Assembly (NCBI GenBank): GCA_963682175.1
Contig: OY821793.1
Location: 29,285,493 to 29,349,492, forward strand
Direction of reading: 5' to 3'
From: Triglochin maritima
Taxonomy: Eukaryota; Streptophyta; Magnoliopsida; Alismatales; Juncaginaceae
DNA length: 64,000 bases
A model generated the notes under the pieces. That model was not told the DNA's origin. It did no database searches and saw nothing but the letters and a program-made list of their open reading frames with translations. Below are positions 48,328 through 60,001 of the stretch, piece by piece; the first letter of the stretch is position 1; each line of letters starts with the position of its first letter. The position numbers and the translations under genes are program-made.

Positions 48328-50038
48328 GTTCAGGATCGGATCGAGCAGCAAAATATAAATTATTTTTTTTGCAGAGAAATGGGAACAATAAAAAGGAGAA
48401 AAAGAAAAAGAGATCGTATGTTTTTATAGGTTGATGAGAAGACTAGAGAATGCGTTACAAAGTCTACGACGACAACTGTTTCGGGTCTGGTATTGGTTGG
48501 ATTCGGACTCATTGGGAGAAGTTTTATGTCGGATAGTCAGTTAGTGATTTAATTATTTAATACTTGTCCTGGAAGCTTCTAAATTCTTAATTGGGGTGAC
48601 AAATTTCTATAATTTACATAAATGGTATATGTTAGTTTTAAATTTTATCAATAGGTCAAATGTCGTGTCAGAAATTCAAGTCAAGATATTGGAATTTGAA
48701 ATGAAAACTAAAAAGGCGAACAAGTGTTTAAAAGATAAGTTAAAACCCAAAATTCAGACATATCGCCCACTCCTGACGCAACATGACATCGTCCTTGTCT
48801 CCATCCGATCAACTGTGCCTCGTTAGAGAGGTAGAATATGGTCCTATGGGGGCGAAGATCCATGTCTTGTTTCATTTGAGCAAGCACCAAATTATGCATA
48901 CCATATCTTATAAGCTCTTATGCAAGCCAAACACAAGCATAACGTATACAGGTATACATGCATATTAAAATGTTTGTCAGTCCCAGAATAGGTGGCCTCC
49001 CGGCTCCCACTACGTGAGGGACCTGGCAAACAACATGAGAATTTATTCTTTTCTGGTCTTATATTTTTCAGCTCACGTTGTAGCAATCAGCATCCACGGC
49101 TTTTTACATTTATTTATGGGGAATTGTCTACTTAGATTAAGTGTTCTACGACTTTATTATATTTTGTGCTATACGTAACTGTTATCAAGTATTTGAATGT
49201 GAAGGTACAAATTAAAGATGGTGGCAAAATGATTGAATTTCTCGCCGCATGAATAAGAGATATAGTTGCCATGTCACGACTATATAATTAACAGTGTAAA
49301 GTTAGTGCAAACGAGATGATGTTAGCCTCCACAGAATTTGGCTTTTTGACTTCGAGGAAACATAATAATCGTTGTCGTAGGAGTTTAAAATGATATTACT
49401 CATGGGTCATGATTAGATTTGCAGATGAATGTTGTAAAATGGAAAGTATAGACCAACATGGAACATTTAACTACCAAAAATGTAAAACAAGTTAAATCAT
49501 AAAATTTTAACTCATGTTATATTTTTTCAGTACAAGAAACAAAATCATACAAGAGAGTTCAAACGGGCAATAGAGTTGGCAGCCTGCAATATATGTTCTT
49601 GTATAAATAGTGTTTCCCCCAAGTGAAAGTGGGTTAGCCGATTGATGGGTTGAATTATTTTAAATATTATTGAAGCCACCAACCTTATTCATCTAATTAG
49701 ACTGGGATGGTAAGGATTGATGCAGCCGACCCTGCGTCTGTCTTTTCGGTTAGACCAGATTATGTATACCCCTAATTAAGCAGGCATAAAACAACTGTTG
49801 ATAAAACCATTGACTCCAAAAGTCCAAAACAACAAGAAAATTTCAGCTAGTTTTTTTGGGTGCACATTACCATAATCCACAGCTTCCAAGAGTATTAAGT
49901 AACACAAATAACAACACTCATGTCTATATACAAAGCTGAAAATATTTAGATTGGTTGTGGCAAGCAAAAGAATCTAATTGCCAACAAACTGTAAGAAAAC
50001 ATCACAGTGGTTGAATTCATAAGAGGTTGCAAACTTCT
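48328..50038. other. Intergenic between the C2 and thioredoxin genes; no gene seen
   Basis: The first about 100 bp (to about 48430) are the likely leader of the C2 gene on the minus strand. The rest is A+T-rich with no exon-like block. The last part (about 49780-50038) is probably the 3' UTR of the thioredoxin gene. Confidence 0.55.
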
Positions 50039-52300
50039 CTATATGAACTTCTCGATGGATGTGGTCAGCGAAGCTTTTGGAACAGCTCCAATGATCGAGT
50101 CTTTCTTCTCCCCATTCTTGAAGATAATAATGGTCGGAATGCTTCGAATGCCGTATTGAGTGGGGATTTCTGGGCTCTCGTCGGTGTTGAGTTTTACGCA
50201 TTTCAGTTTCCCAGCGTATTGTTGAGAGAGTTCTTCGATGAGGGGAAGGATAATACGGCAAGGTCCACACCATGGTGCCCAGAAATCGACAAGGACTGGA
50301 ATGTCGCTCTCCAGGACAGATGATTGCCATGTCTTAGTTGTGACATCCGGAACTGTTTTGGTTAGAATATATCAATATATAACATCAGAAAAACACAGTT
50401 TATGAACTGAAGAAAACTATAATGAGACAACAATTATAAAGTTTAGGCTTTTATGTTCATATTGCATATGAGCATATCAGTGAAGATCATTGATGTGCTT
50501 CATCCATACCCATGATGATGCCAGAGTGCAAAACAGTGTGGAAATTTGATTTTATTGAAATCATTGAAGACTGTAGTATAGAGATCATAAAATAAGAGGA
50601 AAAAATTAAAAATGGTAAACTACTTTCGAACGCCTTTTCGGGGGACTTTTATCATGATGTTTTACTATTATGCGTATTTCAAAGCAAATTGGCCAATTTT
50701 ATTGTAGGCATAACTACAGAGGTTTTTCTTTAGGACTACACGAGAGCAATTTTGGTTAGGGATCCTAATGCACAAACATCATCTTGATTTCTGGATCCAA
50801 ATTATCTAAGGTGATATATCAGTCTGAAAATTTTAAAATTGATCAACAAGGAAAACTTTGAGAAGAAAATGAATAATCAGGCAAGAAACAATGGCAAGAG
50901 TGATGTGAGAAGAAAGTTCCTAGCAAATTAACCAGTGAATGTCTTAGAAAGACTATCGAAAAAATGAACAAGGTCGCAAACAAAAACACAGACATTGGAT
51001 TGATTGCAAGGCATTGACTACAAATGAATACTTGAAGACATTGTATGTCAAAAACAAAACTCACAAGATATGCAGAGTTAGGATTATATCACTTTAAAAG
51101 CTTGAAATCAAACCTTGTAGACCTTTTGAATGATGTTATACTCCACTTGGACTTGTTCATCTACTATGGACTTTACCATACAAATTCACATTCATTCAAA
51201 TGATGGAACAAACATTTTAAAATATAGCGCATTCAAATCTTATAATTCCTAACAAAAAAAAGCAATTGTGATTTCCCAAGAGCAACGGAAACCATACGTA
51301 AATACAAAAGTAGCATAAAAAATTGAACCCTATTAATTACGACAATGTTAAGAAGTCAAATGCTACGCGTATTTAAACTCATGTAGTTTTTTTACCTAAA
51401 TTCATATTACATACTTTGAATTTAGGTGTTACTTATCTAAACTTCTGGCTAGACTCATGTAATTGCTCTCGTTTATGCATCTGGGTTGGTATCCATGTCC
51501 AAGTGATCATAGCCCCCTTATATTGTCGTTCATACAACGATTTTGGGAGAGGTAAATTTTTTGTTTGAATTCATGTAACACATGAGTGACTCGTGATACT
51601 TATCTAAACTAGTGTAGCATATTCATGAATTCAGGCTATTTTTTGATACAACACTTCAAAAATAGGTTTAGATTTGCCAAAAATGTTCAAATGTGTCAAT
51701 TTTGACTCTAATGTTTCTCCCTCCCCCTCCCCCGACACACACACACACACACACACAAAGTCACCAGTTTTGAAAACATGGATCTGAATACCATAATTCC
51801 TCAAAACATAAAGCAACTACTATTCCTAAAAGCCCCTGCCCCAAACCATTATTTCCAAAGAAAAAAATTACATAGGAAAAATATAACTTTTATCTACTCA
51901 AACAAAAAGGAAAACGAAGAGGCTGTTTGAAACCACACTTTGTAATCGGATATTGATTCCCGAAAACAAAGAATCAAATTCGACATACAGTTGACAAATT
52001 AAATATTCCAAATTTGGTCGGTCGGATTCGATTATCGAAACGTGATTCCAAAAGAACAATAAAACAAAGTCAATAACCGAGAAGACATCGTATTTGCTAC
52101 CGACCGCCAGTGTCGGGCGCTTTGTTCCTTCCACTGCACTCCACCTCGAATCTCGCTCTTCGACGCCTCTTCTCGACCCGCAAACCAGGCGAATCCCCCA
52201 CCCAAAGGGACGAGACCATCGCCATGCGACGGGAAGAAGAGTGAGAGGAAGTTGGGGAAGGTCGAGCTATGGGGACGGATTTGAGAACGACGGCCGCCAT
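50039..52300 (-). CDS. Thioredoxin m-type, chloroplast precursor (2 exons, 169 aa)
   Basis: A disulfide reductase that in plastids is reduced by ferredoxin-thioredoxin reductase and activates target enzymes. Exon 1 (52300-52105) encodes [20 protein letters not shown] and a Ser/Arg-rich region without acidic residues until late, as expected for a chloroplast transit peptide. Exon 2 (50352-50039) encodes the mature fold: [20 protein letters not shown] with the active site WCGPC (residues 93-97), then [20 protein letters not shown] with the cis-Pro motif (IPTIIIF), and the end ([15 protein letters not shown]). The joining codon becomes Val, giving [10 protein letters not shown] as in other m-type proteins. 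The exon 1 donor is weak (GTCGGT), chosen because it alone keeps frame. The gene appears intact. Confidence 0.93.
50353..52104 (-). other. Thioredoxin intron (1,752 bp), with a CA microsatellite
   Basis: Non-coding and A+T-rich. It contains an (AC)n run of about 11 units at 51735-51757, next to a C-rich stretch. No nested gene is visible. Confidence 0.85.
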
Positions 52301-54945
52301 CGACGAGGAAAGAGGAGAGTTTTAGAGAGAGGAGAAAGGAGAGGGTTGTGACTTGTGAGTGGTTGTGAGTGGGATTTGATTTGTGAGAGATTGTGGAGGG
52401 AAGTTGTTTGTCTCTTGTTTGGTCTCTCTCCAGAATAATGTCTTCACCGTCTGATTGAAATTCACATATGAATACTGAGGAATTGGTTTCCACGGAAATT
52501 TAAAAAGTCCTCACATTAGAGTTCCACGAGTTTAAGACTTCTAAAATTTATATTGAAAATGGTTTCCTATTTCTACTGAAAAACTATTGGAGATGGGTTC
52601 CCAAGGATGTATTGGTACCCCCAAAAAGTCATAAATAAAAACATTATACTGAAATCAAAAGTCAAGAGAATGATCACTACTAAAAGATGCATAAAAACAT
52701 CAAAGTTACAAAGAAATATCAAATAAAACATTTCATGACATACTAATAAGGCTCCCTGTAATAATCCTTTACTAAAAGGCCAATGTTTTTTTTTATGTTG
52801 GACAATCAATCAATGTGAGCATCCATATATTTAATAAGATTTGAGAAAGAAAAAATCATATTAAAAACATCCAATTAACATCTTACTTTGTGGGTTGGAA
52901 CTTTTAAAGTTTTTTCTGTATATATCTCAGAAACCATGGAGGAAGTCTTAGAACTTGCCTTTTAGAACTTCCTAAGTACCAATTACACAGAACTTAAGTT
53001 CTCTACTTCCAATTTAACTTCTTGAGTACTAATCACACCTTAAAGGAATTCTAGTTTTATGTAGTTTACCTAAAAATGATTTTTTTTCTCTAATTTTATC
53101 AAAAAATCATTTTCGTATTATTCGTCGGAATTTGAGTTTTGAGAACTTTTTTCTGGAAACTCAAATTCTAAGAACTGGATTTATAGATAGTCCTCCACTT
53201 CCTTCGATGCAATCACACCTAAACCTTTTATTGTAAGCATTACCATAGTCAATGTTTTTATGCAAAGTATTCTAACGAGGTTAGCTATTGGAAATTAAAC
53301 AAGCATTTGATTACTTGTGAAAATAAACATTGGGAATACACATTTCCTCTTTTTTGACCATTTAAATCTCATTTGTTATTTTGGATTTAGTTACTCTATT
53401 TGCGATATGTCATCAAGTAAGAGTAATTTAGTTGAGAGATCATTTGTCTTGAGGACAAAGATTAAGAAATATTGAATTTCAGTAGTTGACTTCGTTTGTT
53501 TAATATTTAAAATGAAGATAAGGTAACGTAGATGAAATAAATAAAAAGTCAAAATATGATTTGTGGCTCTTTCTTACGATGGTATCATTATTTTTTTCAT
53601 GGTCCACATGTCCAAAATAACCTATTAGAACTTAAACTAGTAGTTGTGCCAAACGGATTGTTTAGAGTTTATAGCGTCATTTTATCTAGGTCACAATCTC
53701 TTGTTTCTTGACCATGATCGACGTACTAAAGAAATTATTTGCAAGAATTCTTGTTTGTCGTACAAAAGAATATTATTTGCAGAAATTATTATAAACCTAA
53801 ATTTAGTATCCAATCATCCCTCCACCCTTTTTGATTCAATATGGAGGTCTGCATTTGGTAGTAGTTAGCATCCTTCTTTTTTCCTTTCAAAAAATGCATT
53901 CTGAGTTTCTAACTTGAATTCTCCTGAATGGCTGCCTCAAAGCCAAACAGACTGTTTCAACGGTACCGTATGGGCGGAGGAAGCCGAGCAGGAGCATCTT
54001 CATTTGCTCAAGGAGCAATCATCAAACAAATAATATTGGGTCAGTTCAAAGTGATTCAACCGATAACCAGTTAATTGATTGGGATGACTAGAGTTAATTG
54101 CACAGGTGATGTCGAGCTGATCGTCTGTATCATTTTCTATTATTATTTTTAATGTAAGTATGCCACCACATCAAGATATAATCCCACTATAAGTAATTGG
54201 GGTTCTAATTATTTACTTGGTCTTTATTGTCAACCACGCTAAATTCAAATCGCCAAATAAATGCATAGTCTTTTTCTTGTTTTACTTGGTCCACCAACTT
54301 AATAAAAATCCCAAAATCGAAGTACACAAATTCCTATTTTTTATTTTAAAAAACCTACTAAATTTACATAGGCAGATTACGGCACTACAAAGATTAACTA
54401 AAGGTGGTAAACAGTTATAGTTTGAGATAATTGGCTCATCTAAAACCTTTCAATTTGGAGTATATTATCTGAAAATTCTCCGAAACCGTTCGCTTCGAAG
54501 GAAACACGATAACTTAGAAAGGATAACGATTTCTGTGAAAAAAGATAACGGTTTCTTTTTGCAATAAACATGCCTTCAATAGTCAATACCGTATATTTAT
54601 GTAAATCCATTTGTTTATATTATAATCATCATAAACGTCCCAAGTTATAGAAATCTCTATAACTCTCAATAAAATTATCTTATTTCGTCCAGATGCATTA
54701 CCATTTAAATTAAAATTCAAATATACGTAACCCCTAAATTTACTCTTTCTAGATTACTTTAATTAGGAAATACACCGTTAAATTAATGATTTATTATGAA
54801 AAATAAAGAAAAATATCAAACTGATAAAAGTTGCGACATTCAAATTAGGACCGAAGTGGCCGCTAATAGACATTTTAAATGATATTTTTGCAACAAACCA
54901 AAACCCTCACAAATAACATCACCACAAAAAGATATCACTAAACAA
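52301..54945. other. Intergenic; no gene seen
   Basis: The first about 150 bp form the purine/pyrimidine-biased leader of the thioredoxin gene. Further on it is A+T-rich. A short frame starting MAASKPNRLFQRYRMGGG near 53928 has no recognisable continuation. No element termini are identified. Confidence 0.5.
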
Positions 54946-56628
54946 CAATGTTCGCGCAACGCCTAGGCGACCGGGTACGTCCCGTCGCTTGAGCGATTGT
55001 GCGACCGTCCAGTTCTGGGCGGTCATTTTTTTAATATTTTTAAATCAATTTAAATTTGATAAAATAGTTTAAAAAATCAGGAAAAATCGGGAAATAGGAA
55101 AAAAATGCACAAATATTATCTAAAAATATCATACATGTTTAGGCTTCAAAAAGACGTCTAGTTCCTCGACCAAGGTTGAGCTAGGCACCACATCTACCCA
55201 CCTAAACACTTAGATATACAATTTATTGCTTAGTAGTACGATTACAAAGGTAGTTAACTAACTCAGAGTTCATACAATAACAGATAAGAGAGAAATTGGA
55301 ATTACAAGCTAACTAACTAATTCCATTGACACATTGATCTAATATTCAACTGGGAACCATATCAAATCCTCCACCACTATCAGAGTCGTCGGAGTGGTTC
55401 TCGTTCGGATTGTCGACGTAGACATCACCTTCTTCAGTTTCTTCATCGTCGGATTGTACATATTGCTTGTCGATGTCCATCGGTGGTTGAGAACTCGATG
55501 CACCTGGATCTCCAGAACTAATGTGAACGATGACATCATCCATGCCAACACTTAATAACGGCGTGTCAGATGCAGTGGACGCGGATCGACCAAAGCGTCT
55601 CCGTGAAGAAGAATGTCCTAAAACTACTTTCTCGGCATCGACTCATGTAAGCTCCTCTCCAGCGAAGACCGGATCTTCAGTTCCTACCAACCATGAATGC
55701 TCGTCGAAGAGATCGTAGTCCACACTGATGGGGTCATAAAATCCGGGCTTCTCCATGCTTTTCTGAAACATTTGACTTAACTTTTGGTTGTAGTTCACAT
55801 ACACCAAGTCATTCATCTTCTTCACAGCCAACCTGTTCCTTCTCGTTGAGTGCAACTGCTCGAAGACACTCCAATTCCGCTCACAACCTGATGCCGAGCA
55901 TGTCAATCCCAACACCCTCAGGGCCAACCTCTGTAATGCGGTCTCTCCCATGTCCGCGTCATAAGATTGTCACCAATCTATAAGTCTTCTTTCCGTCTTT
56001 TGTCTGACGACCATATCCATAGAGAACATTCCAAGTGAGTTCTTGTGACGATCAAGTAAACCTCAAATCTTGTCTTGTTCTTCAGGAGTGGGGACGAGAC
56101 GCTCTACGACATCCATGAATCCAGGCATATGCTCATTGAAAGTTATATTTCGATCTTGAAGTGGGATGGAGAAGAAAGTACCATGGTTTAGTAAGAAACC
56201 AGCTGATTGTAGCGGTGAGGATATCATCTTCCCCGGACCCCACCTAGTGTCGATGAGGTCGATGACTTGCTTGTACAATCTCGGGTTTCCCTCAAAGTTC
56301 CTAATGATTTGTTCTTTGACTTTCTCCATTGCGTCATGTAGATATCCTATCGGTGATTTCTCATCGTCATCAACAAGTCTAAGAACCTGGACCATAGGTT
56401 GTGAGGCCTTCAGTGCCTTCACGACGTTCGTCCAGAAGCCACTTTGTAGAACGGTCTCGGCAACTTCAGTAAAGATCTTCTTCTTTTTCTTGTTCTTTAT
56501 CCAACTTGCATTAAGATCGTTCTACTCCGGGAAAACAACAAAGGCTCGGAGTCTGTCTTTCTTCAGAAACAACCTTTGCAAAGTCAGAAAGACGGTGACA
56601 AATCTCGTGACAGCATGGCGTAGCAGAT

Positions 56629-58254
56629 TGTAGGATCGTGTGGGTTATGGGTCCACAATACTAATCACAATTTTACACTTATTACCTACTTGTTTGAACT
56701 ATCAAAGATATATAGCGGAATTTAAACTAAACAAGCAAGTAAAAGGAAGATAAAATGCAAACCACAATCGACACGGGGATTTTTATAGAGGTTCGGCACC
56801 CCACCTGGGTCCTAGTCCTCTCTTGCAAGCTCCGCTCGGATCACCGAGCTCCGCTCACGACTTCACTAACCACTCCCCGTTCCGGGCCGGGAGAGAACGC
56901 CTTTACAATCTTCAAGCTCGCGAACAACCCTTGCCGAGCTTGGCTACTCCTCTCACAATCCGAGAGGGATCACTTTGGGCTCTCACCGAAGTCTATACTC
57001 GTTGTCTTGGGCTTTCACCAAGACTCTTGCTTCTTGCACAAAGATTGAGTGGAACAACACTCTCTAAACTTAAGCACACTTGAGTAGGATATGGATTTAT
57101 GACTAAAGTGTGGAAGGTTTGCGCTTTTGAGTGTGTGGAGCTTTCTCTCTAATGTTGGGGACAAATAGGTGTTGGAGAGATGTGTTAAAATATGTTTTAC
57201 AACTCTATTTATAACAATTAGAGAGAATAGAGTCGTTGGGGTTGATTGTGTGTGAGTTGATGTGTGATACACAAAACAGAAAATCGCAGAACCAATTCTG
57301 AGTAAATTCGGTCGACTGAAACGGGATGAACGGTCGACCGTTTGGCAGTTTTGAACTAAGTTCGGTCGACCGGTTAGGTAACGGTCGACCGCCCAACGCT
57401 ACGACTTAGGTACACTTAAGTGATCGGTCAAACTCCAAAAAGGAATCGGTCGACCGATTTGTACCAGGCACTCTGGGGTAGACAAACACTGATCTATTCG
57501 GTCGACCGAACAAGGTCTAGCGGTCGAGTGATTTTCAACAGCAGGTTTGGGTTTGTCAAGAGACGGATATTCGGTCGACCGAGCAAGGTCTAGCGGTCGA
57601 CCGATACATGAAATGTATTTGGGGTATTTTTGGTTTAATACGAATACGATCGTTGGGTATATACGACAAAACTAATGGTCGGAAAAATAAGTTCACGCGG
57701 TCGACCGAAAGTGGATACACGGTCGACCGAAACCGGGCAGTGAAAACACAAACAGGATACTTGATCATCCGGTCGACTGAACGGCCTGTTGCGGTCGACC
57801 GAATGTGGGCAGACAGTTAGAGTTCAGGTTTAGTGTTTTCCGGTCTAAGTTTGGGTGATCTATTGAAGTCCAAATTATGTGAAATTTCGTGTGTGACTTC
57901 TATAGGGAACCTAGTGTGTGTTTAAGTTGATTTTAACTCAAGTATGTTCAATTACAGAAGGTTCCTAAAGACTCAAAGAAATACAACTAGTGTGTGTTTA
58001 AGTTGATTTTAACTCAAGTATGTTCAATTACACAAGGTTCCTAAAGACTCAAAGAAATACAAAATACATGTCTTCAAATGAGCTTTATTACATGTCTTGA
58101 CTTGATTTCCTTTCTTCCTTGAGTCTTGATCACCTGTAGAGGTTAGCACAATGCAATATATATGCAATGCAATATGTGTGCTACTCTACATGACCATAAT
58201 TAAGATTAGGTTGATTAAATCATCAAAATATAGATTAAGGCTAAAAAGCCAACA
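56629..58254. mobile_element. Solo LTR, 1,626 bp, inserted in the hAT transposase
   Basis: It starts TGTAGG and ends CCAACA (TG...CA), and is flanked by CAGAT (56624-56628) and CGGAT (58255-58259), a 5-bp target duplication with one change. There are no internal gag or pol sequences, so it is a solo LTR left by recombination between two LTRs. It is the same family as 1-650. The opposite orientation (starting TGTTGGCTTTTT) fits copia LTRs well. From 57305 to 57810 it carries about 13 copies of the palindrome CGGTCGACCG or one-base variants. Confidence 0.94.
57911..58062. repeat. 76-bp tandem duplication in the solo LTR
   Basis: Units 57911-57986 and 57987-58062 begin CTAGTGTGTGTTTAAG and differ at a single base or so. 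The related LTR at 1-650 has only one unit, so the duplication is private to this copy. Confidence 0.95.
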
Positions 58255-59370
58255 CGGATTCCCTTTAATGACAATTCACATCCTCTTCAACAACATGGAA
58301 TGGTTGTTGAAATGTTTGACGATCTGACGAGCTAAAACAATAGTCTTCAAAAACAACTTGCCAATATCCTCTAAGATTAGATCGATGCAATGCGTTGCAC
58401 AGGGAGTCCAAAACAATCTCCTTCTTTTTTGCTTCAACATCCTACCGGCAAGTACATACGTGGCGGTGTTGTCGGTGACCACCTGAACAATGTGTTTTTC
58501 GCCAATCTCGCCAACTACTTTGTCCATCAGCTTGTACAAGTAGTATGCAGTGTGAGAGTGACCGGAAGCATCTACAGATCTCATTAACACGGTACCTGTT
58601 GGACAATTTTCTAGAAAATTGATTATATTCCTACCAGACCTATCAGTCCAGCTATCCGTCATCAACGTGCACCCGTATGTTGCCCAATCTTGTCTGTACG
58701 ACTCTAGTATACCTCTACTGTAGTCAATTTCATGTTCAAGGCACGACTCACTAACTTCATGATACGTCATGAGTTTAAGTCCGGGTCCGTAAGTACAAGC
58801 AGCGGATATTGCGTCATACCACTCAGGCATCCTTACAGTGTTGAATGATACCACATCTATAGAAAAGCCTAGACCATTTTTGATGAATTGTTTTCCTATC
58901 TTCTTTTTTAAAGGTTGTTTCGATGGTTGTTTGTTGGGCGCCGTAAACCATGTCCGCAAAATGGTCCCCACAAACGTTGATTTTGTTGGGGTCCGAGCAG
59001 AACCGGAACCCGATCCGGTTTCCAGATCAAATTCTATGTTTTCTATGTCTACATAATCATCAAGACATACATTTTCGTTTTGTAATGTCCTACTGTTTCT
59101 AATCATGTATGCAGTTATTTCTTGTTTAACAGAGTCAAGAACTTTATCACAAGGTCTAAGATTGCTACTGGGTGTATGTGCAAGATGTTGTTTGTGACGG
59201 GTTATACCACCTCTAGTTTCCTTACCACATAACTCACAGACAATGCAGTTTTTATCATTAGCACTAATGTAATGGACAGTATTCCAACCGAGGTCATTTG
59301 TACGGGTAGGTCTTAGGTCATTGTAACTCTCATGATGCATGTGGAGACTAGTACCGGGTACGTATGTCAT

Positions 59371-60001
59371 ATCTTAAAACTAGACTAATATAAAAATTTA
59401 GACTGATATGAAAATGAAATATTAATTCTAAAGAGAAGTTAGAAAGAATGCACTTGATTTTGACGGTTGAAGAATGAAGAACCGGATCAGAGACTTCACT
59501 TTCCAACTTCAAAACTAAGCACCAGACCAGAGACTTAATCGCAAAAACTTGATGATTAGGAAACTTGAAGATTATAATAGAATGATGAAGAAAAAGAGAA
59601 TGAGAGAGATGTGAAAAATGAAGAGATTTGGAGGGATTTATATAGGATTTTGGGTAGTGGCAATCTTGTAATTTTTAAAAAATAAAAATAAAATAAAAAC
59701 ACACATAGCTGTGGAGAGTCTCCAACGTCTATCGCTTAGGCGACCGTCTACCTGTACCCGGCTAAACAGTATAAACACTAAAAAAACAAATCCCCAAAAA
59801 ATTCCTAAACCCACTCCTAAACACACCCTCAAAATCGAGGAAAAAAAGGGAACTACTATTCGTCGCCGGAAAACTACTTAAATCGCCCCAAAAATGACCT
59901 TTTTGCCCCTAACAAATCAATTAATACCGATTTCGTCCCGTGTCTTTAAACAAGGTGTTTGACTCAGTTTTACTCACATTCCCAGTACAAACACCACGAA
60001 A
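59371..60001. other. Spacer between the hAT and MULE genes
   Basis: It contains the 5' leader of the hAT transposase, the right subterminal repeat of the hAT element, and probably the left flank of the MULE. No gene is seen, and no MULE terminal inverted repeat could be confirmed. Confidence 0.45.

Larger units (their letters stand above)
55346..59370 (-). pseudogene. hAT transposase, 798 codons, five nonsense codons, split by a solo LTR
   Basis: With the LTR and one copy of its target duplication removed, one frame runs the whole length with no indel. From the N-terminus: a BED-type zinc finger (CIVCELCGKETRGGITRHKQHLAH pattern, C2-H2), a Ser/Thr-rich linker, the DUF659/RNase-H-like region (TLMTDSWTDRSGRNIINFL, DASGHSHTAYY, VVTDNTATYVLAGRML, PCATHCIDLILEDI), RHAVTRFVTVFLTL, DTRWG, and the hAT dimerisation region (ASGCERNWSVFEQLHSTRRN, VYVNYN), then an acidic tail. 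In-frame stops are at 58276-58278, 56522-56524, 56063-56065, 55970-55972 and 55643-55645. The last four stand where the sense frame or relatives call for Trp (TGG to TAG or TGA). No active protein is expected. Confidence 0.93.
54946..59775. mobile_element. hAT element (extent approximate)
   Basis: The transposase gene 55346-59370 is bracketed by related G+C-rich sequences: at the left GACCGGGTACGTCCCGTCGC and AGCGAT (about 54970-55000), at the right, on the other strand, CCGGGTACAGGTAGACGGTC and AAGCGAT (about 59718-59763). These look like subterminal inverted repeats. CTAAACA occurs just outside both (about 54941 and 59763), a possible remnant of the 8-bp target duplication, but the exact ends could not be fixed. 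Confidence 0.5.

Noticed and set aside
50027..50323. Plus-strand 98-codon frame
   Set aside because: Antisense shadow of the thioredoxin exon, which carries the WCGPC active site on the minus strand.
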